Assembly: GCA_037043455.1 (NCBI GenBank)
Contig: JAWPHD010001821.1
Location: forward strand, 137,501 to 201,500
Reading direction: 5' to 3'
Source of the DNA: Cyrtodaria siliqua
Lineage: Eukaryota > Mollusca > Bivalvia > Adapedonta > Hiatellidae
DNA: 64,000 nt
Shown piece after piece: positions 61,201-64,000 of this stretch. Position numbers and translations under genes: made by a program. The notes under the pieces are model-generated. The model was given only the letters and a program-made list of their open reading frames with translations, did not search any database and was not told where the DNA came from. The first letter of the stretch is position 1, and each line of letters opens with the position of its first letter.

Positions 61201-61336
61201 GTTAATATTTTCCTTCATCAGAATCGTTTGTCAAGCAGGAAAACAAACAAACACATCTGCGATTGGTATCCAGGGTGATGTTATAGTTGCCTGGAAAAAA
61301 TCCTCTGCATCCTCAAATGTAACATTTACCTACCAG
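27714..61336 (+). CDS. Plexin, N-terminal 904 codons (3' end beyond window)
   Basis: Joined exons: 27714-28766, 29768-29965, 30782-30904, 35912-36012, 37360-37477, 38142-38286, 39882-39972, 41194-41305, 42596-42694, 43854-43958, 44464-44578, 53037-53197, 60374-60549, 61222-61336. All introns are GT-AG and the reading frame is continuous. Plexins are single-pass receptors for semaphorins that act on the cytoskeleton through a cytoplasmic Ras/Rap GAP domain. Seen here: signal peptide (1-22), Sema (about 24-455), PSI1 (467-515), IPT-like linker, PSI2 (611-645), second IPT-like segment, PSI3 (759-802) and the first canonical IPT (808-904). The order Sema-PSI-linker-PSI-linker-PSI-IPT distinguishes plexin from MET/RON receptors and from semaphorins. 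The membrane and GAP parts are not in the window. The subfamily (A or B) cannot be decided, so no symbol is given. Confidence 0.93.
28865..28940 (-). mobile_element. SINE 3'-end fragment in intron
   Basis: Similar to the tail of the complete SINE at 48628-48943 (CTCATTAACACA ... GGGCTGCCCC). A short plus-strand frame here begins after an AG and could be mistaken for an exon, but the SINE similarity explains it. Confidence 0.65.
29768..29965 (+). CDS. Plexin coding exon 2: Sema domain, C-terminal third
   Basis: Residues 352-417. Acceptor CATTTCAG, donor AAG|GTGAAT, phase 0 at both ends. The protein contains GTCDTAYETFTYAIG, MVAAYTLPV and DIHAGTSRGNIIK, corresponding to the plexin segment in which the Sema domain shows a G-T-R/K-S/G-G-x-x-K strand. 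Confidence 0.9.
29975..30770. other. Plexin intron 2, nothing recognised
   Basis: AT-rich intron sequence without a recognised repeat. Confidence 0.5.
30782..30904 (+). CDS. Plexin coding exon 3: last Sema strands
   Basis: Residues 418-458. Acceptor TTTTCTTTCAG, donor AAG|GTAATT, phase 0. It ends NNYYVMTSRK, the tyrosine-valine-methionine-threonine strand that closes the Sema propeller just ahead of the PSI domain in plexins. Confidence 0.9.
31175..31390 (+). repeat. Single copy of the 45-kb array unit
   Basis: TTGTATGTAAGCTTGTAGCT, then ACTACTTCACATAATG, then ATTCGGCGTCATTAGACA: one unit of the array at 44985-47030, alone in this intron. Confidence 0.8.
31563..32093. mobile_element. Foldback element with arms of about 190 bp, TTAA-flanked
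   Basis: The left arm (TTAAAGGGAATGTAACGACACAG ...) is matched by the inverted right arm ending CTGTGTCGCTTTAA. Arms of about 190 bp share AACTCTCAATAAT, TTTTGATAATT and ATGACATCATAG-like blocks. The interior of about 130 bp has no frame. The TTAA at each end and AGGGA terminus resemble the element at 9532-10102. Confidence 0.85.
32885..33232 (+). repeat. Tandem repeat, unit 102 bp, about 3.4 copies
   Basis: AAGGTCTTT recurs at 32910, 33012, 33114 and about 33216. Copies share GTAAACCTGGGGTCACTGGG and ATTATCACACTATGCCATC with few differences. Confidence 0.93.
33525..34160 (+). repeat. Tandem repeat, unit about 144 bp
   Basis: The AATGTTCCTTATATG-type phrase recurs near 33657, 33799, 33946 and 34090. 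Units also carry TCACCAAACTTC-like and CTCCGCTACGACATGCG phrases. The first unit starts with a GTCCGTCCGTCCGTTAG run. A lone related unit lies at 35640-35830. Confidence 0.85.
34582..35443. mobile_element. Non-autonomous DNA element with terminal inverted repeats of about 110 bp
   Basis: CAATCTCATTAAA at the left end is inverted at the right end (TTTAATGAGATTG). The similarity continues for about 110 bp with indels and is strongest in GACAACACTGCATTGGAGGTC at 34639-34659 against its inverted partner near 35364-35384. No transposase frame in about 640 bp of interior. Confidence 0.82.
35640..35830 (+). repeat. Single unit of the 144-bp repeat family
   Basis: GTCAGTTCGTTCGTATG ... CCAGAATGTTCCTTATAGGCATC, ending about 80 bp before plexin exon 4. 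Same family as 33525-34160. Confidence 0.75.
35912..36012 (+). CDS. Plexin coding exon 4: PSI1, first half
   Basis: Residues 459-492. Acceptor TTTAATCTAG, donor AAAG|GTAATG, leaving phase 2. It contains DCSEYTTC (467-473) and PLCGWCIYK (482-490), the cysteine knot of the PSI domain. A second possible acceptor at 35919-35920 would drop three residues without changing the frame. Confidence 0.92.
36106..36361 (-). mobile_element. Diverged tRNA-derived SINE
   Basis: Older copy of the family seen complete at 48628-48943. The plus strand begins AGAGCCCCAGAGAGA and ends in an inverted tRNA-like head (B box seen as GACTCGAACCC on +). Substitutions and an indel are visible throughout. Confidence 0.75.
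36808..36935 (+). repeat. Dispersed repeat R6, copy 2
   Basis: Partner of 15955-16085 in the same orientation. Confidence 0.75.
37183..37292. repeat. TG-rich compound microsatellite
   Basis: (TG)n followed by CGTGCGT and CATGCG variants, 68 bp before plexin exon 5. Alternating purine-pyrimidine sequence with Z-DNA potential. Confidence 0.95.
37360..37477 (+). CDS. Plexin coding exon 5: PSI1, second half
   Basis: Completes codon 492 and encodes to residue 531. Acceptor TCTAACAACAG, donor CAG|GTGTGT, ending in phase 0. It contains RKSECSSEANHWL (495-507) and GQCVSL, the arginine-x-x-x-C...W...C end of the first PSI domain. Confidence 0.92.
38142..38286 (+). CDS. Plexin coding exon 6: linker after PSI1, first part
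   Basis: Residues 532-579 plus one base. Acceptor TTATATATCAG, donor CAT|GTATGT. It encodes the beta-rich stretch VHVNVGNYSAEQVG and YLTCNSTIVT between PSI1 and PSI2. The conserved cysteine pair (CIYKNG, LTCNS) is present. Confidence 0.88.
38685..38722. repeat. 9-bp minisatellite
   Basis: About four copies of CATTGCCAA. Confidence 0.9.
38771..39575 (+). pseudogene. Reverse-transcriptase retroelement remnant with family B tail, in plexin intron 6
   Basis: From 38771 it reads KYTMWTCQDVCEAL, then GIPMGTNCAPLVASLFLY (RT motif B region), then a stop. The region with YLDD is deleted and the sequence resumes at the C-terminal SNFYYRNPDLFLKYK and AFLFDCAMTG phrases in another frame. The family B tail follows (outer helix TGACAATAGGG near 39335, CCCTATTGTCA near 39430). 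Same strand as the host gene. Confidence 0.88.
39882..39972 (+). CDS. Plexin coding exon 7: linker ending in FYDC
   Basis: Residues 580-609 plus two bases. Acceptor GGTTTTCAG, donor AA|GTAAGT. It encodes KATLELWVNGVML and TPFLFYDCGHYNK, where the F-Y-D/N-C motif marks entry into PSI2 in plexins. Confidence 0.9.
40185..40330 (+). repeat. Dispersed R4 block
   Basis: CTTGGAAGCAACAAACACAA, AGCAGACTCGGTTTTATTGA and GTGCAACACCTCTCACGCC in the usual order. Confidence 0.8.
40335..41150. other. Plexin intron 7, nothing further recognised
   Basis: AT-rich intron sequence. No exon, RNA gene or clear repeat. Confidence 0.5.
41194..41305 (+). CDS. Plexin coding exon 8: PSI2
   Basis: Completes codon 610 and runs to residue 647. 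Acceptor TTTCCGTCTACAG, donor GAG|GTAATT, phase 0. It encodes CGECTSTIGSDCQWCLQNSK (611-630) followed by CVSPGQCSNG, a compact PSI domain with the CxxC...CxWC pattern. Confidence 0.93.
41520..41662 (+). repeat. Tandem repeat, unit about 48 bp, three copies, related to the retroelement tail
   Basis: Three copies of GGTTACATTTCCGGTACGAC followed by TTTTGTATCTACTTTGTATA. The phrase resembles the extreme end of the family B tail (GCTACATTTCCTGTTCG, TTTTATATCTACTTGTATA at about 908-945), so the array may have grown from an element terminus. Confidence 0.8.
41665..42510. other. Plexin intron 8, nothing further recognised
   Basis: The frame 41772-41990 has a phrase resembling retroelement peptide (RVEQHIGILERMVLKHVW), possibly a RT relic, but too little remains to assign. 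Confidence 0.35.
42596..42694 (+). CDS. Plexin coding exon 9: start of second IPT-like segment
   Basis: Residues 648-680. Acceptor TTTGTTTGTAG, donor ACA|GTAAGT, phase 0. It encodes CPQLL followed by FVPNGVETDVIFQAKNLPT, matching the plexin region after PSI2, where C-P-Q-L is followed by the A-x-N-L-P strand. Confidence 0.93.
43195..43490 (-). mobile_element. Family B retroelement tail, inverted solo copy
   Basis: Reverse complement of the 52.4-52.7 kb tail: CAGTCAACCACAAAACAC, then GGGTTGACAATAGGG, ACCGCCTTGGAACG, GTGGCAACAAAGGCCAC and ACCCTACTGTCATCCC. No coding part is attached. Note that ACCGCCTTGGAAC is the inverted ACCG/CGGT hairpin strand. Confidence 0.85.
43854..43958 (+). CDS. Plexin coding exon 10: second IPT-like segment
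   Basis: Residues 681-715. Acceptor TTTGTACATTCAG, donor AAG|GTACAC, phase 0. It encodes VANPRYYCTIPDI ... SPVTFKLK, beta-strand-rich with one conserved cysteine. Confidence 0.88.
43985..44455. other. Plexin intron 10, nothing recognised
   Basis: AT-rich intron sequence without a recognised repeat. Confidence 0.5.
44464..44578 (+). CDS. Plexin coding exon 11: end of second IPT-like segment
   Basis: Residues 716-753 plus one base. Acceptor GTTCATATTTCTAG, donor CAG|GTACAT, phase 1. It encodes INITADVGKRRYPVIIKYG and a polar DDDYSSS stretch leading into PSI3. Confidence 0.88.
44985..47030 (+). repeat. Tandem array, unit about 160-170 bp, roughly a dozen degenerate copies
   Basis: The unit carries TTTGTATGTAAGCTTGTAGC, CCGAAACTACTTCACATAATGG, GTATTCGGCATCATTAGAC, AGCCAGGTTCTATAAC and a TTATTTCAACAAAATTATGG phrase. 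Copies start near 44997, 45162, 45326, 45608, 45765, 45936, 46098, 46290, 46447 and later, with truncated copies between. A R4-like piece sits inverted at 46600-46655. It fills plexin intron 11. Confidence 0.92.
47095..48230 (-). mobile_element. Three consecutive family B retroelement tails, inverted
   Basis: The helix block recurs at about 47222-47337, 47545-47660 and 48023-48130 on the minus strand, each with the same flanks (CAGTAAACACAAAATC or CAACCACAAACAC on one side; GACAGTGTAAATAAA and TCCCC(A/G)CC on the other). Spacings differ (320 and 478 bp), as in tandem partial copies of Penelope-type elements. Open frames on the minus strand are tail shadows. Confidence 0.85.
48628..48943 (-). 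mobile_element. Complete tRNA-derived SINE with 15-bp target duplication
   Basis: The minus strand begins GGGGGCTGGCGTGGCGCAGT (A-box region TGGCGCAGTCGGTAGCGC) and has a B box, GGTTCAATCC. The body carries TTCTTGGGCAAGACACTTTA, a phrase found in several animal SINE families, and ends GAGCCGTTAAACAACATTCA. The perfect direct repeat CTAGTATGTAAATCA flanks it at 48613-48627 and 48944-48958. This is a recent insertion by its intact target duplication. The tRNA head keeps well-paired arms. Confidence 0.92.
49303..49715 (+). pseudogene. Broken N-terminal part of the reverse-transcriptase element
   Basis: Frames with stops encode phrases that continue the family's ORF upstream of 49716 (CYEPAGHILTANLDVI, YRLPSDIDFNACRNEIAG, RHLKKGIQN, LVPADKASDN). 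At least three stops or frameshifts separate it from the intact part, so the element cannot make its full-length protein. Confidence 0.8.
49716..51176 (+). CDS. Reverse transcriptase, Penelope-like, 486-aa uninterrupted part
   Basis: It is a retroelement reverse transcriptase lying in plexin intron 11, same strand. Motifs: YWIPKLHK (47-54), a pre-core motif typical of Penelope-like elements; YDFSTLYT (130-137), RT motif A; GMPMGTNCAPLVADL (214-228), motif B; RYLDDIL (258-264), the catalytic YxDD motif; FLDL (297-300). A basic C-terminal thumb-like region follows (YHKLRRSFSKFYRR, SQPSFYGDVVYKLRKLKG). No GIY-YIG or other endonuclease is visible, either in the frame or downstream. The annotated ATG is internal: the homologous frame continues upstream but is broken, so this is a 5'-damaged copy. 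The assignment to Penelope-like elements rests on these motifs only. Confidence 0.85.
   Translation: MNAELASTSAYLTTTLLETDIVSQHVTFMETIKVSVISKQTKLPTMYWIPKLHKIPHKARFIANSSSCTTTNISKLLTSWLSAIKEHIVKYYGKAFENSRINLFWYIKNSGEVLDKLRCKQFHASSLSTYDFSTLYTTQPHNLIKEKLLQLIQKTFAREGTTFLTCNNVRAFFTNAPIDKYNMWTCTDVCRALSFLLDNIFIRYGKTIYRQVVGMPMGTNCAPLVADLFLYCYERDFMLSLSPARQGEIIDAFNNTSRYLDDILNIDNPFFAHMVTNIYPPELTLNKANSSDTVAAFLDLQLSISNDCIHTKIYDKRDDFNFNIVNYPHLDGDVPRATSYRVYISQLIRFARACNDVIDFNDRIQVITSKLLQQGFRYHKLRRSFSKFYRRNEGLLEKYNTNLKTLLRLCISQPSFYGDVVYKLRKLKGSDGFPDRVTNLIRKFVRKGYNPLVLQRTACLVIDPSTVSHYASRFTCAMTGLPLGTL
51177..51650 (+). mobile_element. Family A 3' untranslated tail of the element
   Basis: Follows the RT stop directly and includes GGGTGCATGAGCTTTCGTCC, AGAGATTTCC, TTTACACTGTC and the structured block. 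Solo copies of this tail occur at 4.8, 22.8, 23.3 and 24.0 kb. Confidence 0.85.
51434..51538 (+). other. Three-helix RNA-like block in family A tail
   Basis: P1 pairs TGAAGACAGG (51434-51443) with CCTGTCTTCA (51529-51538). P2 is the hairpin CAGTAGGC/GCCTACTG (from 51488). P3 is ACCG/CGGT with loop TTCCAAGT (from 51510). Family B (52451-52554) has the same layout with different bases in P1 and P2. Possible roles are recognition of the template RNA by the RT, or processing; this is inference. Confidence 0.75.
51880..52690 (+). pseudogene. Reverse-transcriptase C-terminal remnant with family B tail
   Basis: The plus strand 51880-52190 encodes, with frameshifts, the family's C-terminal region (FYRNSDLLLKYKSNLRTLL-like, then a stretch like DFYGDVIYKLRKIL, then FDYAMTGQIV). 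The tail runs to about 52690. It is 5'-truncated before the RT catalytic core. It sits about 230 bp downstream of the family A element, head-to-tail. Confidence 0.85.
52451..52554 (+). other. Three-helix RNA-like block in family B tail
   Basis: P1 pairs TGACAATAGGG (52451-52461) with CCCTATTATCA (52544-52554). P2 is GGCGG/TTCGCC-like in this copy but CAGTGGC/GCCACTG in most others. P3 is ACCG/CGGT with loop TTCCAAGG. Same order and spacing as family A. Confidence 0.7.
53037..53197 (+). CDS. Plexin coding exon 12: PSI3
   Basis: Residues 754-807 (first codon split with exon 11). Acceptor TTATGACTACAG, donor AAG|GTTTGT, phase 0. It encodes VYNCEKLASDCGRC (756-769), YKCDLCETGVC and CNITDTCPAPVITK. 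Eight or more cysteines in PSI spacing place this as the third PSI domain. Confidence 0.93.
53330..54040. other. Plexin intron 12, left part, little recognised
   Basis: Only a short direct repeat is seen (CCTGGATGGCTTATATC twice near 53875-53905). No exon is supported. Confidence 0.5.
54045..54370 (+). repeat. Degenerate tandem repeat with TTAACTAATGC and ATACAACG phrases
   Basis: TTAACTAATGCACCTAATAT, ACAACGTTATCAA and ACACTCACTGAGTTAT recur about four times with irregular spacing of roughly 60-120 bp. Confidence 0.75.
54375..55165. other. Plexin intron 12, middle part, nothing recognised
   Basis: No supported gene or repeat. Confidence 0.5.
55170..55916. mobile_element. Composite element with two tRNA-like segments, copy 2
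   Basis: Partner of 20622-21468. Ends CTTATAGCTACTGAGTC and TTTGTAGCTTTAAG. The minus-strand tRNA-like segment is well preserved at about 55303-55372 (A box TAGCTCAGTGGATAGAGC, B box GTTCGAGTCCC, anticodon-loop-like CTTAAAA). The plus-strand one near 55670-55705 keeps only the B-box half, GGTTCAAATCCCG. It lies in plexin intron 12. Confidence 0.82.
55920..57925. other. Plexin intron 12, right part, nothing recognised
   Basis: AT-rich. No supported exon, RNA gene or clear repeat. Confidence 0.5.
57934..58275 (+). mobile_element. tRNA-derived SINE (Ser/Leu-like head)
   Basis: Starts GCTTTGGCCGAGTGGTTAGC, an A box of the long-variable-arm tRNA type, with GGTGGGGTCACGTCTCG in the B-box position. 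The body has TTATGCACGTTAAAGATCTC, a phrase common in animal tRNA SINEs. Ends are uncertain and no target duplication was found. Confidence 0.65.
58835..59410 (+). pseudogene. Reverse-transcriptase C-terminal fragment, 5'-truncated
   Basis: Uninterrupted from DDFNIRN through KLLNQGYRYHKLRKTFAKF, DFYGDVIYKLRKILG and LFNCTMTGQAMDP to a stop at 59244, then the start of a tail. The catalytic core is absent, so it is a truncated copy, not a gene. An upstream start at 58810 lies in the flanking repeat. Confidence 0.88.
59411..59650 (-). mobile_element. Family B tail, inverted, joined tail-to-tail
   Basis: Reverse-complement family B tail (GGTCAGTGGCAAAGTCGGCC, then TTTAAACCGGTTCTAGGGTG, then GGACAGTGTAAATAAAG). 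Its distal part (AGAAAGCCACAAAGAAGG, about 59600-59640) pairs with 59334-59400 of the plus-strand fragment (CTTCATTGTGGCTTTCT), so the two form an inverted junction. Confidence 0.85.
60374..60549 (+). CDS. Plexin coding exon 13: IPT domain, first part
   Basis: Residues 808-865 plus two bases. Acceptor TGTTATATTACAG. The donor chosen is AAAGA|GTGGGT at 60550 rather than the next GT two codons on, because only this one joins in frame to exon 14 (E-IVCQAG). It encodes IVPMDGPWQGCTRVTISGTN LGL, the P-x-x-G-P...G-G-T-x-V-T-I-x-G-x-N-L signature of IPT domains, with one G replaced by C818. Confidence 0.9.
60600..61200. other. Plexin intron 13, nothing recognised
   Basis: AT-rich intron sequence without a recognised repeat. 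Confidence 0.5.
61222..61336 (+). CDS. Plexin coding exon 14: IPT domain, second part
   Basis: Completes codon 866 and runs to residue 904. Acceptor TCCTTCATCAG, donor CAG|GTAAGA, phase 0. It encodes IVCQAGKQTNTSAI and SASSNVTFTYQ, the closing strand (F-x-Y) of an IPT fold. The next exon should start a second IPT, but none was seen before 64000. Confidence 0.9.
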
Positions 61337-61339
61337 GTA

Positions 61340-62145
61340 AGAAAACTAGTGTTATACACATGTTTTATGTCTGACAGTAACAGTACTCATCAATTTCATT
61401 AAATGATATCAACATACATAAGTAGGGTTTGTTCTTGGGTTTTCAAGAAATAAGAGCCCTCCTTAATCACTAAAAGGAATTCAACCAAATTTAGTATATG
61501 ACTTCACCAAATGAGTTGGGTTCAAAAGGTCAATTACACTTAAGATCCAATGACACCGTCATTTTTCCTTATTTTTGCACATAACTTGGTATATACATGT
61601 ATGCAAAAAGATAACAAATCAAACGATTTTATTATTGATTTCAATACCGAACGTTTGCTCAGTGGGTGGGTGGATAGTTGGGCTGGTTGTAATATGGCGC
61701 CATTTCTTGTTTCTTTTTAAATTATGTCTGAAATGGAATGCTATGTTGATGGGATAAAACTGTATCATTTTTCCTTCCTACATCACTCATCTATATGAAC
61801 ATTAATGTTGTTGTTTTAACATTTGTCACAAACAGAAGGAAAATAGTTTTTAACGTCACATATGTTTACATCATATGACAGCAGTATGTTCCTACTAAAA
61901 GTATGTCAGTATGAATTACCTTCACACACTTTTCACACTTTGTTAATTATTAATGTCCATTACTGAGATACTAAAAGCCATGCAGCTTTCAATATTTATA
62001 CACACGTACATCTATATGACAGCATCACTTTCCTACTTCAGTAGGCCAATGTGAATGACCTTTACCTACTTTGTTCTTTTAGTCCATGTTCGCTCAAGGT
62101 AGGTAAGTGTGAATGACCTTGAACTATATTTATACACCTGTTTGA
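61340..62145. other. Downstream intron of plexin, no exon recognised
   Basis: Searched by eye for an IPT-like exon between AG and GT; none found. Confidence 0.5.
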
Positions 62146-62149
62146 AAAA

Positions 62150-63260
62150 TGGGCGTATGGGGTTGTCTGTACGTTCATCCGTAAACAATTGCGCATTCCA
62201 AATGATAACTTATAGGTGCATTGCCCTAGGTGCTAGGTGAGAGGAGGAGTCCTAGTATGTTGATGTCAGTAGGTCAAATTCAAGGTCACCTTGACATTTG
62301 AAAGGACAATCTGTCCCCTCCATTTCTCAGCCATTTTTCAACTAAAGCTCTTGAAACTTCACAGGAGTGTTTGTCTTGGTGAGACGCTGACCCTATTAGC
62401 TAAGCGGTCACTAGGTCAAAGGTCACCGTTATCTTGACTTTTGCAACTATTATGCATTCCGGATGATAACTTCCTATAAGTACTGATAAGGGAGATCCTT
62501 TGGAAGCAACAAACACAACAAAAAGAATAACGTAGCAGACATTGGTTTTAATGAGTCTGTCCCTGAAGTGTAAAGTATAAGTAGATATAAAAATCGAACA
62601 GCAAAAGTCGCATTCAAGGACTACAGTCAACCACAAACACACAGAAAAGCAAACAACAGCTATAATAGCAAAAACATAGCACTACTGATTCGTAGCACGG
62701 GGAGACTTATTACAGCCGCCACACTGCATTAAACGAACGCTAGTGTGAATGTTAATACATACTGATAAGGGAGATCCTTCGAAAGCAACAAACACAACCA
62801 AGAAAATAAAGAAGCAGACATTGGTTGTATAGAGTCTTACAAACACCCATATACAACTTTATAGTTACCTTGTCCTTGGTGAAACAAGGAATCATACTGT
62901 CTTTCAGTTCAGTATGTCAAAGTTCCTAACCCTAACCCCAACCCTACCCTTGACCTTTCGAAGGAAAATGCATTCCGCATCATTTCTCAATTTTTTTTAA
63001 TTAAAATCTCGTAAAACTTGACAGGATTATTTGTTTTAGTGAGACCAAGACCCTTATTATTTTAGGGCTCATTAGGTCAAATTTCAAGGTGACCTTGACT
63101 TTTGAAACAAATGTTTTCCGGACAATAACTTGGAAACCTTTATACCCATATAAAACTTTATAGTAATTTTGCAATTGGTGGTACAGTGAGCATATTGATT
63201 TTGGAGTCAGTAGGTCAAAGGTCCTATGCCTGCGTTTCCCAACTACGACTCCATATACCA
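62150..63260 (+). repeat. Diverged repeat units with AGGTCA direct repeats
   Basis: Two related units about 660 bp apart (TTGAAACTTCACAGGAGTG ... near 62352 and AAAACTTGACAGGATTATTT near 63012, each followed by GTGAGAC, then a TAGGTCAAA phrase, then a CTTGACTTTTG phrase). R4 blocks at about 62495-62580 and 62770-62840 and an inverted family B tail end (62580-62665) are inserted between. Confidence 0.75.
62413..62425 (+). promoter_or_regulatory. Perfect DR1 nuclear-receptor half-site pair
   Basis: AGGTCA A AGGTCA, the consensus DR1 layout bound by RXR or HNF4-type receptors. A one-mismatch DR1 (AGGTCA A AGGTCC) is at 63212-63224. Function is unproven; the sites are part of a repeat. Confidence 0.4.
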
Positions 63261-63837
63261 TGATCCCGACAATACGCTCTACATGCGCATCTAGCGTCTA
63301 TACGGCTACAAAATATATACTCAGTCTTCTCAGTTATCCAAACATGTATTCCACTATAACACTATAGTATCACCATACCTAATAACTGATTGCAATGCAA
63401 TCTTTATAGATGAAAAAACATACAAATTCAAAACATCCTTTGACTTAATATTATGCTACACTTTAAAAAAACGTGTAATACAATTAGAGACGTAATTTAA
63501 CTACAACGAAATCTCATAATTCTAGATGTAACTCAAAACTTACAACACAAAATTCGTTTTATTTTGACCAAACTTCACATTGATGAGGCGGAGTATATGA
63601 ATTTTTAGTTTGTTGGTCAAAATGACTGCTGTTACCATAAAAATGGATACAAATTAGAACTATTTTGAATAAATTCAATCACTTGGTCGTAATGCCATCA
63701 GTCATTTCACTTCTATCAAATCCATTTATATTGCCTAACTCTCACATGCATAAAGGGATTTTGAAATAAATCGGCTCATACACTCTACTCATCAAGACGA
63801 CTTGCAGAACCCAACACTTCAGCTTATTAATTCAAAA

Positions 63838-64000
63838 CTCCCGATTGAGTATCGATATCCTCTCCTCAATCAGTATTGATACCCACTCCCGATAGAGTAG
63901 TAATACCCCTTCCTCATTGAGTATTGATACCCACTCCCGAATGAGTATTGATACGCCCTCCCGACTGAGTTCTGATACATCCTTCCCATTGAGTGTTGAT
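63838..64000 (+). repeat. Short tandem repeat, unit about 23-27 bp, runs off the window
   Basis: CTCCCGATTGAGTATTGATA-type units, six to seven copies with variation. Confidence 0.9.

Noticed and set aside
62923..62950. Telomere-like CCTAACCCTAACCCC
   Set aside because: Only two to three degenerate units; too short to indicate an interstitial telomere.

Overview
The window is animal nuclear DNA: AT-rich, gene-poor, full of microsatellites, tandem arrays and degraded mobile elements, with one large intron-rich gene on the + strand. The gene is a plexin. The repeat style (reverse-transcriptase elements with long structured tails, arrays of about 160 bp units, tRNA-headed SINEs, TTAA-flanked foldbacks) suggests a bivalve or other lophotrochozoan, but the species assignment is an inference and no database was consulted.

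Region by region. 1-27,690 holds no host protein-coding gene that I can recognise. It contains a triplet microsatellite, an old two-copy segmental repeat (1.4-4.2 kb and 7.0-9.2 kb), a 160-bp-unit array split by a 601-bp retroposon with a perfect 15-bp target duplication, a 154-bp near-palindrome, TTAA and hAT-like non-autonomous elements, a 41-bp satellite of about 2.7 kb with a higher-order period, and inverted and duplicated fragments of a Penelope-like retroelement. 27,694-61,336 is the plexin gene. Fourteen coding exons, all GT-AG and all in frame, join to 904 codons: signal peptide, Sema domain, PSI1, IPT-like linker, PSI2, second IPT-like domain, PSI3 and the first canonical IPT. The remaining IPT domains, transmembrane helix and cytoplasmic GAP domain must lie beyond the right edge. 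Its introns are packed with repeats. The 8.5-kb intron between exons 11 and 12 carries the best-preserved reverse transcriptase (486 aa, uninterrupted). 61,337-64,000 is intron sequence with diverged repeats, some carrying AGGTCA direct repeats, and a short-period array that runs off the end.

The observation I rate highest is a structured RNA-like block in the tail of the retroelement. Two diverged tail subfamilies (A and B) keep the same three-helix layout although the helix bases differ, and both strands of the helices have changed together. Copies occur at least a dozen times on both strands. I know of no named motif that fits it.
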